A stretch of 64,000 bases of DNA from Caldicellulosiruptor changbaiensis (GTDB lineage Bacteria; Bacillota; Thermoanaerobacteria; Caldicellulosiruptorales; Caldicellulosiruptoraceae), in assembly GCF_003999255.1 (NCBI RefSeq), contig NZ_CP034791.1, positions 1,342,501 to 1,406,500 of the forward strand, written 5' to 3'. Below the pieces are notes generated by a model. The model did not search any database and had not been told where the DNA came from. It saw only the letters and a list, made by a program, of their open reading frames with translations. Position numbers and translations under genes: made by a program. Numbering within the stretch: position 1 is the first letter of the stretch; each line of letters opens with the position of its first letter. Of this stretch, positions 1 through 8,277 are shown piece by piece.

Positions 1-49
1 ACAAAAGTTAAATCCATAAAAATAAGGACTAAATAAACTACTAAAAAGA

Positions 50-74
50 GGAAGGGGCAATCTTCGCCCCTTCC
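50..74 (+). terminator. Intrinsic terminator of a gene upstream of the window
   Basis: A perfect 9-bp inverted repeat (GGAAGGGGC / GCCCCTTCC) with a 7-nt loop is followed by a T-rich stretch. It lies just before livH, so it probably ends an upstream gene. The substrate-binding protein gene of the same transporter is a reasonable guess, but it is outside the window. Confidence 0.7.
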
Positions 75-117
75 GTCATGTTATTTATTTCTATTTCAAA
101 AAAGAGGTGATAGGAAG

Positions 118-1002
118 TTGACCACTTTTATTCAGCAATTGATAAACGGCATTACACTTGGAAGTGTCTATGCACTGATTGCTCTTGGATATACAATGGT
201 TTACGGAATAATTAAACTTATTAACTTTGCTCATGGCGATGTGTTTATGGTAGGTGCTTATATCGCTTTTTTATGTGTTACATATTTAAAGTTAGGTCTT
301 TTACCAGCACTAATAATTTCAATGATTTTCTGTGCACTTTTAGGAATGTTAATTGAAAAGTTTGCTTATAAACCTTTACGAAATTCACCCAGGATTTCTG
401 CCTTGATCACAGCAATTGGTGTATCACTTTTTTTAGAAAATCTAATGCAGCTTTTGATGGGGGCTGATTCAAGAGTTTTTCCAAGACTTGTGAATGAAAA
501 AAATTATCACCTTTTCCATGGCAAAGTTGTAGTAAACAGCAAGCAAATATATCTTCTGATAATCACAGTATTGCTCATGCTACTTCTCAACTTCATTGTC
601 AAAAACACAAAGATAGGCAAGGCAATGAGAGCTGTATCCCAAGACATGGACGCAGCAAGGCTTATGGGTATAAATGTTGACACAACAATCTCATATACCT
701 TTGCAATAGGTTCTGCTTTGGCTGCAGCTGGTGGTGTGCTGGTTGGTCTTTACTATAACACAATAAACCCTCTGATGGGAGTTTTGCCTGGACTTAAAGC
801 CTTTATTGCAGCAGTTTTTGGTGGAATAGGTATAATTCCGGGAGCTATGCTTGGTGGCTTTTCTCTTGGTGTTATTGAGACACTTGTGAGTGGATATGGT
901 AGCTCTATGTACAAGGATGCTGTTGCATTTGCCCTTTTGATTTTAATCTTGATTCTAAAACCATCTGGACTTCTTGGCAAAAATATAAAAGAGAAGGTGT
1001 AG
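118..1002 (+). CDS. livH: Branched-chain amino acid ABC transporter permease LivH
   Basis: Membrane permease of the high-affinity leucine/isoleucine/valine importer; it pairs with LivM to form the channel. The 294-residue product is hydrophobic throughout, with about eight membrane spans. It opens with the family-typical stretch NGITLGSVYALIALGYTMVY and has INFAHGD near residue 36. The start is TTG at 118, supported by AGAGGTGA at 103-110 with 7-nt spacing. It is the first of four tightly packed liv genes (6 nt to livM). No solute-binding protein gene is seen here; it probably lies just upstream, before the terminator at 50-74. Substrate specificity within the family is inferred. Confidence 0.93.
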   Translation: MTTFIQQLINGITLGSVYALIALGYTMVYGIIKLINFAHGDVFMVGAYIAFLCVTYLKLGLLPALIISMIFCALLGMLIEKFAYKPLRNSPRISALITAIGVSLFLENLMQLLMGADSRVFPRLVNEKNYHLFHGKVVVNSKQIYLLIITVLLMLLLNFIVKNTKIGKAMRAVSQDMDAARLMGINVDTTISYTFAIGSALAAAGGVLVGLYYNTINPLMGVLPGLKAFIAAVFGGIGIIPGAMLGGFSLGVIETLVSGYGSSMYKDAVAFALLILILILKPSGLLGKNIKEKV

Positions 1003-1008
1003 AGAAGG

Positions 1009-1944
1009 ATGAAAAAGAGGTTTTTAGTTTACTTTCTGATTGTGGTTGCTATTTATGTAATCGTTACAGTTTTGATGAAAATTGGAGTAATTGATGATTA
1101 TATAAAACTTAACTTGTTCTTGATAATGCTCAACATCATTTTGGGTGTGAGTCTAAACTTGATAAATGGAATAACTGGACAGTTTTCACTTGGCCATGCA
1201 GGTTTTATGGCAATTGGTGCATATACAACAGCAGTGCTGACAACCCTTGAAAAACCTCTTCCCTTTTACTTGACAGTTTTGATTGGTGGACTTTTAGCAA
1301 TGCTTTGTGGCCTTCTTATTGGTCTTCCTGTTTTGAGACTAAGAGGCGACTATCTTGCAATAGCAACTTTAGGATTTGGTGAAATTATAAGAGTTATTAT
1401 CCAAAACATTGACTATTTAGGTGGAGCAAGTGGTATTAGCGACATTCCTCAGGGAATTGACTGGACAGGATATTTTATAATTACAGTAATCACTGTTGTT
1501 GTAATCTTAAATATCATAAACTCATCATTTGGAAGGGCTATGATTGCTATAAGAGAAGATGAAATTGCAGCAGAAGCTATGGGAATAAACACAACCTTAT
1601 ATAAGGTTTTAGCTTTTATGATAGGAGCATTTTTTGCAGGTATTGCAGGCTCTGTTTATTCTGGCTCGTTTGGTTTTATCCAGCCAGATATGTTCAACTT
1701 CTTTAAGTCCATAGACATATTAGTAATTGTTGTACTGGGTGGACTTGGTAGTATTTCAGGTTCAATAATATCTGCTATTGTACTTACTATAATCTCAGCG
1801 CTGTTGCAAAATTATCCTGAAGTTAGAATGATTTTATATTCGCTTATCCTAATTGTCATTATGCTATTTAGACCTCAGGGTCTTTTGGGCACAAAAGAGA
1901 TTAAATTGTCAAAAATTATTCCAATGCTTGGTGGTGATAGATAA
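1009..1944 (+). CDS. livM: Branched-chain amino acid ABC transporter permease LivM
   Basis: Second permease subunit of the Liv importer. The 311 residues are strongly hydrophobic and carry the LivM-type segment FSLGHAGFMAIGAYTTA near residues 60-76 and GIRLRGDYLAIATLGFGE-like sequence near residues 110-125 (here LPVLRLRGDYLAIATLGFGE). The C-terminal FRPQGLLG is usual for the family. It starts with ATG six bases after livH and ends one base before livG, so all four genes should be one transcript. Confidence 0.93.
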   Translation: MKKRFLVYFLIVVAIYVIVTVLMKIGVIDDYIKLNLFLIMLNIILGVSLNLINGITGQFSLGHAGFMAIGAYTTAVLTTLEKPLPFYLTVLIGGLLAMLCGLLIGLPVLRLRGDYLAIATLGFGEIIRVIIQNIDYLGGASGISDIPQGIDWTGYFIITVITVVVILNIINSSFGRAMIAIREDEIAAEAMGINTTLYKVLAFMIGAFFAGIAGSVYSGSFGFIQPDMFNFFKSIDILVIVVLGGLGSISGSIISAIVLTIISALLQNYPEVRMILYSLILIVIMLFRPQGLLGTKEIKLSKIIPMLGGDR

Positions 1945-1945
1945 G

Positions 1946-2716
1946 ATGCTTAAAATAAAGAATGTAACAGTCAACTTTGGAGGAATTGTAGCGCTGAACA
2001 ATGTCAATATTGATGTGGAAAAGGGTTCAATAATAGGATTAATTGGTCCTAATGGTGCTGGTAAGACGACTGTGTTCAATGTTATATCAGGTATTTATAA
2101 TCCGAACACAGGCAAGGTTGAATTTTCAAACTATGATATAACTTATAAAAAGACTTACCAGGTATCTACTTTGGGAATTTCAAGGACTTTCCAGAATATA
2201 AGACTTTTTAGAGAACTGAGCGTTCTTGACAATGTGAAAATCTCTTTTCACAAAAACGTGGGTTATAACCTGTTTGATGCAATCCTTAGGACAAAAAGAT
2301 TCCTAAAAGAAGAGGCGGAAAATCACAAAAAAGCCGAAGAGCTTTTAAAGATATTCAATTTATATGATAAAAGGTATGAGCTTGCTAAAAATTTACCATA
2401 TGGTGAGCAACGAAAACTTGAGATTGTTCGTGCTCTTGCAACATCGCCGAGACTGCTTTTGTTAGATGAGCCAGCAGCAGGGATGAATCCTCAAGAAACA
2501 CAGGAGCTGAAAAACCTGATTAGATTCATAAAGGACAAATTTGACCTCACAATTTTATTAATTGAACATGATATGTCTGTTGTAATGGATATATGCGAAA
2601 AGATATACGTGCTTGACTATGGCGAAGTAATTGCTGTTGGCGCACCTGAAGATGTCAAAAACAACCCTCGCGTAATTGAAGCATACCTTGGAGAGGGGGA
2701 CTTAGAATTTGCTTAA
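1946..2716 (+). CDS. livG: Branched-chain amino acid ABC transporter ATPase LivG
   Basis: Cytoplasmic ATPase that powers the Liv importer. The Walker A motif GPNGAGKTT lies near residue 35, the signature region reads LPYGEQRKLEIVRAL, and Walker B is LLLLDEPAAGMNP. The frame stays open upstream inside livM, but the start is taken as ATG 1946 because that gives the normal N-terminus MLKIKNVTVNFGG, with GGTGGTGATAG at 1930-1940 as ribosome binding site. The length (256 residues) is normal. It overlaps livF by 8 nt. Confidence 0.93.
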   Translation: MLKIKNVTVNFGGIVALNNVNIDVEKGSIIGLIGPNGAGKTTVFNVISGIYNPNTGKVEFSNYDITYKKTYQVSTLGISRTFQNIRLFRELSVLDNVKISFHKNVGYNLFDAILRTKRFLKEEAENHKKAEELLKIFNLYDKRYELAKNLPYGEQRKLEIVRALATSPRLLLLDEPAAGMNPQETQELKNLIRFIKDKFDLTILLIEHDMSVVMDICEKIYVLDYGEVIAVGAPEDVKNNPRVIEAYLGEGDLEFA

Positions 2717-3413
2717 GGTAAATGGAATAGATGTTTATTATGGAGCCATACAGGCCTTGTTTTCGGTATCATTAGAAGTTCAAAAAGGTGAGATTGTCAC
2801 ATTAATTGGTGCAAATGGTGCAGGAAAGTCTACCCTGCTCAAAACAATCTCTGGTCTTATAAGACCACGTACAGGTTCAATCTATTTTGAAGATACTGAT
2901 ATAACAAAAAAGTCATCGATGGAAATTGTAAAGCTCGGAATTTCGCATGTGCCAGAAGGAAGACGCGTCTTTCCAGAGATGACTGTTCTTGAAAATTTAG
3001 AGCTTGGTGCGTACTTGAGAAAGGACAAGCAAGGAATAAAAGAAGATTTGAAAAAGGTGTTTGAGAGATTTCCAAGGTTATATGAGAGAAAGAATCAGCT
3101 TGCTGGTACCCTCTCTGGTGGAGAGCAGCAGATGCTTGCAATCGGAAGAGCACTAATGTCAAGGCCAAAGTTACTTTTGCTTGATGAACCTTCAATGGGT
3201 TTGGCACCTATACTTGTGACTGAGATATTTAAAATAATAAAAGAAATAAACTCGCAAGGCACAACTATACTTTTGATTGAACAGAATGCCCACATGGCAC
3301 TTTCAATCGCAGACAGGGCGTATGTAATAGAGACAGGTAAAATTGTTTTATCCGGAGATGCAAAAGAGATTGCAGCGAATCCTGAGGTTAAAAAAGCATA
3401 CTTAGGTGGCTAA
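2709..3413 (+). CDS. livF: Branched-chain amino acid ABC transporter ATPase LivF
   Basis: Second ATPase subunit of the Liv importer, 234 residues. Walker A is GANGAGKST, the ABC signature is LSGGEQQMLAIGRALMS and Walker B is LLLLDEPSMGLAP. The start is TTG at 2709, inside the last codons of livG, with GGAGAGGGGGA at 2690-2700 as ribosome binding site. This implies translational coupling. It is the last gene of the operon and is followed by a strong hairpin. Confidence 0.93.
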   Translation: MLKVNGIDVYYGAIQALFSVSLEVQKGEIVTLIGANGAGKSTLLKTISGLIRPRTGSIYFEDTDITKKSSMEIVKLGISHVPEGRRVFPEMTVLENLELGAYLRKDKQGIKEDLKKVFERFPRLYERKNQLAGTLSGGEQQMLAIGRALMSRPKLLLLDEPSMGLAPILVTEIFKIIKEINSQGTTILLIEQNAHMALSIADRAYVIETGKIVLSGDAKEIAANPEVKKAYLGG

Positions 3414-3440
3414 ATTTACAAATAAGAAGCACATTATAAA

Positions 3441-3494
3441 GAAAGAAACAGGGTTTTTATAAAATAAAAATTCTGAAAAAGCCCTGTTTCTTTC
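3441..3494. terminator. Bidirectional intrinsic terminator
   Basis: Long inverted repeat GAAAGAAACAGGG / CCCTGTTTCTTTC, with T-runs on the inner side of the left arm and A-runs on the right arm. It separates convergent genes: livF from the left and the zinc-ribbon gene from the right. It can terminate both. Confidence 0.8.
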
Positions 3495-3532
3495 TTATGT
3501 TTTTATGAATATGACAATTCGCTCAAATAAAT

Positions 3533-3958
3533 TTATGTATTCAATAACGATGTAGAAGTACAACTTACGAATAAAAGGCTTATTAAAGTTGAAATGACCA
3601 TCACAACTACGCTTGTTATAATTAAAGATTTTCCTAAGTCATCTTCCCTTCTTGCGATGTATATACAACCCAAAATTATACCAATTAAAGGAAATAATAT
3701 TGAGACAATATATAACCAACAACCACTATTATCAGTTCCCGAAAATTTATAATCAGTACTTCCATCATAAACCGATAATCTTCCACCACATTTATCACAT
3801 ATCTCAGACCTCTGAGAATATATCAAACCACATCTTGGACATATTTTTTTATACTTGTCTACTGGCCCTAAAATTGCTCCACATTTCCAACATTCTGTTC
3901 TATTTTCACCATTCAATTCATTGCATTTAGGGCATATTTTCAATTTTGTTTTCTCCAT
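3533..3958 (-). CDS. Double zinc-ribbon membrane protein
   Basis: Small protein of 141 residues. The N-terminal half holds two zinc-ribbon units: CPKCNE...CWKCG at about residues 9-26 and CPRCGLIY...CDKCGG at about residues 41-58. Two hydrophobic spans follow at about residues 80-103 and 112-132, so the ribbons would sit at the membrane surface. No enzymatic domain is visible. Such zinc_ribbon/zinc-ribbon-TM proteins are common in Firmicutes and their function is unknown. The ribosome binding site (AGAGAAA) is weak. It stands alone between the liv terminator and IS copy 1. Confidence 0.75.
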   Translation of the reverse strand: MEKTKLKICPKCNELNGENRTECWKCGAILGPVDKYKKICPRCGLIYSQRSEICDKCGGRLSVYDGSTDYKFSGTDNSGCWLYIVSILFPLIGIILGCIYIARREDDLGKSLIITSVVVMVISTLISLLFVSCTSTSLLNT

Positions 3959-4088
3959 TTTCTCTATATTAACTATGGAAATTCTATCATTTTATTTACA
4001 AATTGTCAATCTTATTTTCAAATTTTATTATTTATTTTTAGGTTGTTGAATAAAAATTATTACCAATAATACATAAAATGAGCAAAAG

Positions 4089-5027
4089 TTATTGATTCCA
4101 TTCATATGCGAAAGAAAACTTCTTACCTTCTACTTTTCTGAGAAGTTGCTCAAACAAAAAAGTAATTAGTATCCAATCAATATACCTTTTATAATTCTTA
4201 AACCTCCTGAGCCTTACATTCTCAAGATTATATTCACCTTTTAATTTACTAAATAGTCTTTCAATCTTTGTTCTATGCTTGTATAGCTTTTTGCCCTCTT
4301 CAGTTTCTAAAAATCTTATGTTATTTCTTCTAAAAACATTCTTAACATTGTTTTTATCTTTCATGTTTCTTTTGTTTATCCCAGCAACAAATTTAACCTT
4401 AAGCTCATTTGCTATATTAAACCATCTGCTACAATCGTATCCCGCATCTGCTAATACAATCTCACAGCCAAAGCCCCATGCCCTATATAAAAGCTCTTCT
4501 TGTCTTGAGTCATGTTCATTTGCCCCTGTTAAAATCCAGAAAAGTGGTATTACTTCTTCTTTACCTGTACACAAAAGATGTAATTTGTATCCCCTGTAAA
4601 ATCCTATTGTAATATGTATACCTATTTTTGCTTCTGAATCATTTTTGGCACTTCTCAAAGGTGTAGAATCTACTATCGCTATACTCATATCAGGTTCTAT
4701 CTTAGCTATTAATATGTCTTTTATATCTTGCATGTATTCTTTTTCTATTTTTCTTGACAACTTCGCAAAATATGAATAGTCCGGACTTTCTTCTATACCT
4801 ACTACTTGCTTAAACTCTGTGTCTTGATTTATTCGATATTCTAATTCTCTGAAACTCTTTATCCCCTTCTTAACTTTGTAAACCAGACAAGCTATTATTT
4901 GAAACAAATTAAATTTCCTTGGGCGTCCTCTTCTATTGTGCTTTATTCTCCTTGTCAGAGCTTCAGTAACCTTTTTCACTACAAAAAGTAGCTTTAAAAA
5001 TTTCTTATTTTGTGCTTTAATATTCAT
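4089..5027 (-). CDS. Transposase, DDE_Tnp_1 type (IS copy 1)
   Basis: Transposase of 312 residues, intact. The DDE catalytic set is suggested by AIVDSTPLR (Asp near residue 120), EIVLADAGYDCSRW (Asp near 196) and HRTKIERLFSKLKGEYNLEN (Glu near 257). A basic N-terminal region containing RRGRPRKFN precedes the catalytic domain. It differs from the copy at 40617-41561 at a few tens of residues at most, clustered near the N-terminus and around residues 225-240. It starts at ATG 5027. Confidence 0.88.
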   Translation of the reverse strand: MNIKAQNKKFLKLLFVVKKVTEALTRRIKHNRRGRPRKFNLFQIIACLVYKVKKGIKSFRELEYRINQDTEFKQVVGIEESPDYSYFAKLSRKIEKEYMQDIKDILIAKIEPDMSIAIVDSTPLRSAKNDSEAKIGIHITIGFYRGYKLHLLCTGKEEVIPLFWILTGANEHDSRQEELLYRAWGFGCEIVLADAGYDCSRWFNIANELKVKFVAGINKRNMKDKNNVKNVFRRNNIRFLETEEGKKLYKHRTKIERLFSKLKGEYNLENVRLRRFKNYKRYIDWILITFLFEQLLRKVEGKKFSFAYEWNQ

Positions 5028-5040
5028 GAGTATATCTTTT

Positions 5041-5093
5041 CCCCCTTGTGTTTTGTTGTGGTTTTCTCTTAAATTAAATTATAACACAAGGGG
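5041..5093 (-). promoter_or_regulatory. Hairpin occluding the transposase ribosome binding site (IS copy 1)
   Basis: On the transcribed strand AACACAAGGGGG, which contains the ribosome binding site of the transposase, is complementary to CCCCTTGTGTT about 30 nt upstream. The same arrangement occurs in copy 2. In IS biology such a hairpin usually silences transposase translation on read-through transcripts; that role is inferred here. Confidence 0.55.
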
Positions 5094-5303
5094 TTTTTTT
5101 CATTTGTTACTATGTTTACTTTATATGGTTATTTCTTTTATTCAACAACCTCTATTTATTTTTTATGATTTTCCCAAATTAGAGTTTTACATTTCAAATA
5201 TCTTTTGAAACTTTTATTTTCTCAAATTTAGAAAAATAAGTCCAACCTATGGCTCTTTGGTTGTGGTCGACCTTGCCTTATTTTCTATTTAAAGGCATTA
5301 TTT

Positions 5304-5879
5304 TCATTTCATCTTTCTACTCCCTGGCTTTACAATAGGAATTCCTTCCCTGCAAAGAGGGCAGTCATCTGGCTCGTAAGTTTCAATTTCAAGAGTCAAA
5401 AGTGTCTTTAAAGGATATCCCAAATCCAACTTACCGCCACTTCTATCAACAATTCCTGCAACTCCAACAATTTCTCCTCCGTTTTCCTTGACTATTTCTA
5501 TTATTTCTTTCACAGAGCCACCTGTTGTAATGACATCTTCTACAACTAATACCTTTTCACCTTCTTCAATCTTAAAACCGCGGCGAAGCTTCATTATTCC
5601 ATCTTCTCTTTCTGCAAAGATAGAACGGCAATTTAGCTGTCTTGCAAGTTCATATGATAAGATAATTGCTCCTATTGCAGGTCCAATTACAACATCAATT
5701 TCTTGCCCTACAAAGTTTTTAGCAAGGTCTTTACAAATTGCGTCTGCAAGGTTTGGATATTGCAATATCTTTGCACACTGCAGATATTTTGAGCTATGTT
5801 TTCCCGATGTCAATAAAAAATGACCTTCTAAAAGTGCGTCTGTGTCTTTAAACATCTGAAGATAAGCTGATTCATTCAT
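5304..5879 (-). CDS. pyrE: Orotate phosphoribosyltransferase
   Basis: Joins orotate and PRPP to make OMP, step five of UMP synthesis. The 191-residue protein has the PRPP-binding signature [13 protein letters not shown] near residue 110 and the N-terminal substrate loop [13 protein letters not shown]. The C-terminus contains a short CPLC pair, seen in some clostridial PyrE proteins. ATG 5879 has AAAGGAGAG as ribosome binding site. It is the last gene of the pyr operon and overlaps the histidine phosphatase gene by 8 nt. Confidence 0.93.
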   Translation of the reverse strand: MNESAYLQMFKDTDALLEGHFLLTSGKHSSKYLQCAKILQYPNLADAICKDLAKNFVGQEIDVVIGPAIGAIILSYELARQLNCRSIFAEREDGIMKLRRGFKIEEGEKVLVVEDVITTGGSVKEIIEIVKENGGEIVGVAGIVDRSGGKLDLGYPLKTLLTLEIETYEPDDCPLCREGIPIVKPGSRKMK

Positions 5880-6600
5880 ATCTTTCTCTCCTTTCGATAA
5901 TATTGATATTGCTATCGCAAATTCCTCTCTCTTTCAAAAACTGTTGCCACCAATCTTGATAGGCAATAGTAGAAAGCTCTTCACCCAAGTGTGACCAGTC
6001 ACCTTCTACAAGCAGGTTATATCTGTTATCCTTGTATTCGTATTCAATTATATTTATTGCAGTGTTATCCTGCCACAAGATTTCGTTTAGCCTTTCAAAC
6101 TCATATCCTTTTATGTATGTCAAAAGTGCACGAATTAATGTCCCATGGGTTACTATACATACACATTTTCCAATATTCGTCTTTACAATATTTTCAAAAC
6201 CAGAAATGGCGCGAAGATAAAGTTCATACATACTCTCTCCATTTGGCATACAGTGCTCATGCGGTCGTTTTTCCCACAGTTCATATTCTTTTGGGTACAA
6301 AATAGGAAGTTCATCCCAGCACCTGTCTTCCCAATCTCCTCCGTTTATCTCAACTAAGTCTGCTCTTGTTATTATCTCAATATCTCTTCCCTTTGCTATC
6401 TGCTGAGCAGTATAAAGTGCCCTTTTAAGAGGGCTTGAATATATAACATCAAAATGGACATTTTTCAGACGCTCAGCAAGCCTTTGAGCTTGGAGCTTTC
6501 CTTTTTCAGTCACATTTGAATCTGTTATGCCATGAAACCTTCTAATGAAATTTCCTTCAGCCTCTGCATGACGTATAAGATAAATAACAGTCTTTGACAT
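5872..6600 (-). CDS. Histidine phosphatase (phosphoglycerate mutase-like) family protein
   Basis: A 242-residue cytoplasmic protein of the histidine phosphatase superfamily. The catalytic RHA motif is at residues 9-11 ([11 protein letters not shown]) and the second conserved histidine is in [10 protein letters not shown] near residue 150. Family members dephosphorylate small phosphoesters or act as mutases, so the substrate cannot be read from sequence. It sits between pyrD and pyrE and overlaps pyrE, so it is co-expressed with UMP synthesis. A role removing a nucleotide or sugar phosphate in that pathway is only a guess. Confidence 0.8.
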   Translation of the reverse strand: MSKTVIYLIRHAEAEGNFIRRFHGITDSNVTEKGKLQAQRLAERLKNVHFDVIYSSPLKRALYTAQQIAKGRDIEIITRADLVEINGGDWEDRCWDELPILYPKEYELWEKRPHEHCMPNGESMYELYLRAISGFENIVKTNIGKCVCIVTHGTLIRALLTYIKGYEFERLNEILWQDNTAINIIEYEYKDNRYNLLVEGDWSHLGEELSTIAYQDWWQQFLKERGICDSNINIIERRERYE

Positions 6601-6612
6601 TTTTGGGTCACC

Positions 6613-7512
6613 TCAAATAATAATATTGCCAACTAAGTCCTTAACTGACTCAAAACCATGATCTTTTAGATAGTTTTCGATTCCTTCTTTTATTTCTGAA
6701 ACAGCATTAGGGTTTACAAAATTCACTGTGCCAATCTGAATGGCAGTAGCACCAGCCAAAAAGAACTCTATTGCATCCTTATAATTCATGATTCCGCCCA
6801 TTCCAATAATAGGTATATTGACTTTTTGGAAACACTCATACACCATCCTTACGGCAATCGGTTTTATTGCAGGACCAGAAAGTCCACCTGTTACCATCTT
6901 AATAAGAGGTCTTCTTGTTTCAATGTCAATTGCCATAGCAGATATGGTGTTTATAAGTGAAATTGCATCTGCTCCTGCTTTTTCTGCTGCTTTAGCAAGC
7001 TCTGTGATATCTGTGACATTTGGTGTCAGTTTTACTATTATGGGGCACGAAGATACTTTCTTTACTTCTCTTGTTATTTCATAAACTCTATTGGGGTCCT
7101 TTCCAAATATCATACCTCCTTCTTTTACATTGGGACACGACAGGTTTACTTCTATCATGTCTACAAATGGACTTAATATTTTTGCAAGTTCTATAAATTC
7201 TTCTTTGTTAAAACCGTTAATGTTAGCAATTATTTTTGTATCAAACCTTCTTAAAAAAGGAAGCTCCTCCTTTATAAATGCTTCAACTCCCGGGTTTTCA
7301 AGCCCAACTGAATTTATTATCCCGCCGTAGACCTCACACAGTCTTGGCTGAGGGTTTCCAGCACGTTTTTTGAGAGTTATTCCTTTTGTCGAAATTCCTC
7401 CAAATAGATTCAAGTCAATCAGTCTTGAAAATTCACGACCAAATCCAAATGTCCCTGAGGCAGCAATTATAGGATTTTTGAGCTTTACACCGCTTATTTC
7501 GACTTCTAACAT
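6613..7512 (-). CDS. pyrD: Dihydroorotate dehydrogenase B, catalytic subunit
   Basis: Oxidises dihydroorotate to orotate using FMN. The 299 residues fit the class 1B family, which works with PyrK and NAD+. The active-site loop NLSCPNVK carries the catalytic cysteine typical of class 1, and the C-terminal FMN phosphate site reads IGMGGIMNYKDAIEFFLAGA. It is adjacent to pyrK with no gap, as expected for a heterotetramer. The ribosome binding site is GGAGGTAGAG. Confidence 0.93.
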   Translation of the reverse strand: MLEVEISGVKLKNPIIAASGTFGFGREFSRLIDLNLFGGISTKGITLKKRAGNPQPRLCEVYGGIINSVGLENPGVEAFIKEELPFLRRFDTKIIANINGFNKEEFIELAKILSPFVDMIEVNLSCPNVKEGGMIFGKDPNRVYEITREVKKVSSCPIIVKLTPNVTDITELAKAAEKAGADAISLINTISAMAIDIETRRPLIKMVTGGLSGPAIKPIAVRMVYECFQKVNIPIIGMGGIMNYKDAIEFFLAGATAIQIGTVNFVNPNAVSEIKEGIENYLKDHGFESVKDLVGNIII

Positions 7513-8277
7513 TTATATCTCTACCTCCATTATATCAAAAACAGGACCGTCTGAACACACATGTAGCATATTGCCATCTTTTCCTTTAATACTACAACAA
7601 AGACATGCACCAATTCCACACGCCATTTTCTCCTCCAGCGAGATATAGCATTTAAACGTCAAGTTCAAAGACTTGAGAGCACTTAACATCGGTTTGGGTC
7701 CACATGAAAACGCCACTTTGTAATTCTCTTCTTCAATTTTTGTTTTAAAGACCTCAACTGCATTCCCCTTATAACCTATACTACCATCATCTGTTGATAT
7801 AAAAAGATTGTCTGAGACTTCTTTAAACTCCTCTACAAAAAACAAATCGCTTCTGCTTCTAAATCCAAGAAAAACATCTACTTCATTTCTAGCCTTTTTT
7901 AGCTCATGGCAGAGGGAAAGAAGTGGGAAAATCCCCACACCTCCCCCCACCACTGCTACTTTGCCATCAAACCTGTCAACCAAAAATGAATTGCCAAGAG
8001 GACCTAACACGTTTATCGTGTCACCTTTTTTCTTCTGAGAGAGAATCTGAGTACCTCTGCCTACTACTTTATATCCAATAAACACTTTATTTTCTTTTAC
8101 AAATGAAATGCTAAAAGGACGTCTTAATAGCGGATATATTGAATCTTTCTCAACAAGGATATTTACAAAATTTCCTGGTTTGAATGCATTTGCTAAGTAC
8201 TCTGACTCAAAAGAAAGAAGATATATTCCATTTGCAATCATTTTATTTTCAGCTATCTCAACGTCTAATAGCTTCAT
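7513..8277 (-). CDS. pyrK: Dihydroorotate dehydrogenase electron transfer subunit
   Basis: FAD and 2Fe-2S subunit that passes electrons from PyrD to NAD+. The N-terminal ferredoxin-reductase-like FAD domain has RRPFSISF, the NAD domain has [10 protein letters not shown], and the C-terminal cluster loop [11 protein letters not shown] plus a later Cys supplies four ligands. The start is ATG 8277, not the TTG at 8283, because AGGAGAG is then 8 nt away. The first codons overlap the end of carB. Confidence 0.92.
   Translation of the reverse strand: MKLLDVEIAENKMIANGIYLLSFESEYLANAFKPGNFVNILVEKDSIYPLLRRPFSISFVKENKVFIGYKVVGRGTQILSQKKKGDTINVLGPLGNSFLVDRFDGKVAVVGGGVGIFPLLSLCHELKKARNEVDVFLGFRSRSDLFFVEEFKEVSDNLFISTDDGSIGYKGNAVEVFKTKIEEENYKVAFSCGPKPMLSALKSLNLTFKCYISLEEKMACGIGACLCCSIKGKDGNMLHVCSDGPVFDIMEVEI

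Larger units (their letters stand above)
4041..5150 (-). mobile_element. Insertion sequence, copy 1 (DDE_Tnp_1-type, about 1.1 kb)
   Basis: The element is bounded by terminal inverted repeats GGTTGTTGAATAAAA (4041-4055) and TTTTATTCAACAACC (5136-5150). It carries one transposase gene on the minus strand. The same ends and gene recur at 40499-41609. AT-rich direct repeats (AAAATAAATA-like) lie on both sides and may be a target duplication of about 10 bp; the exact boundary is ambiguous by 2 nt. No gene is disrupted here. I assign it to the IS4/IS5-like DDE superfamily and cannot name the exact group. Confidence 0.85.

Noticed and set aside
1853-1945. 31-residue N-terminal extension of LivG
   Set aside because: It lies inside livM. 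The ATG at 1946 has a ribosome binding site and gives the normal ATPase N-terminus.
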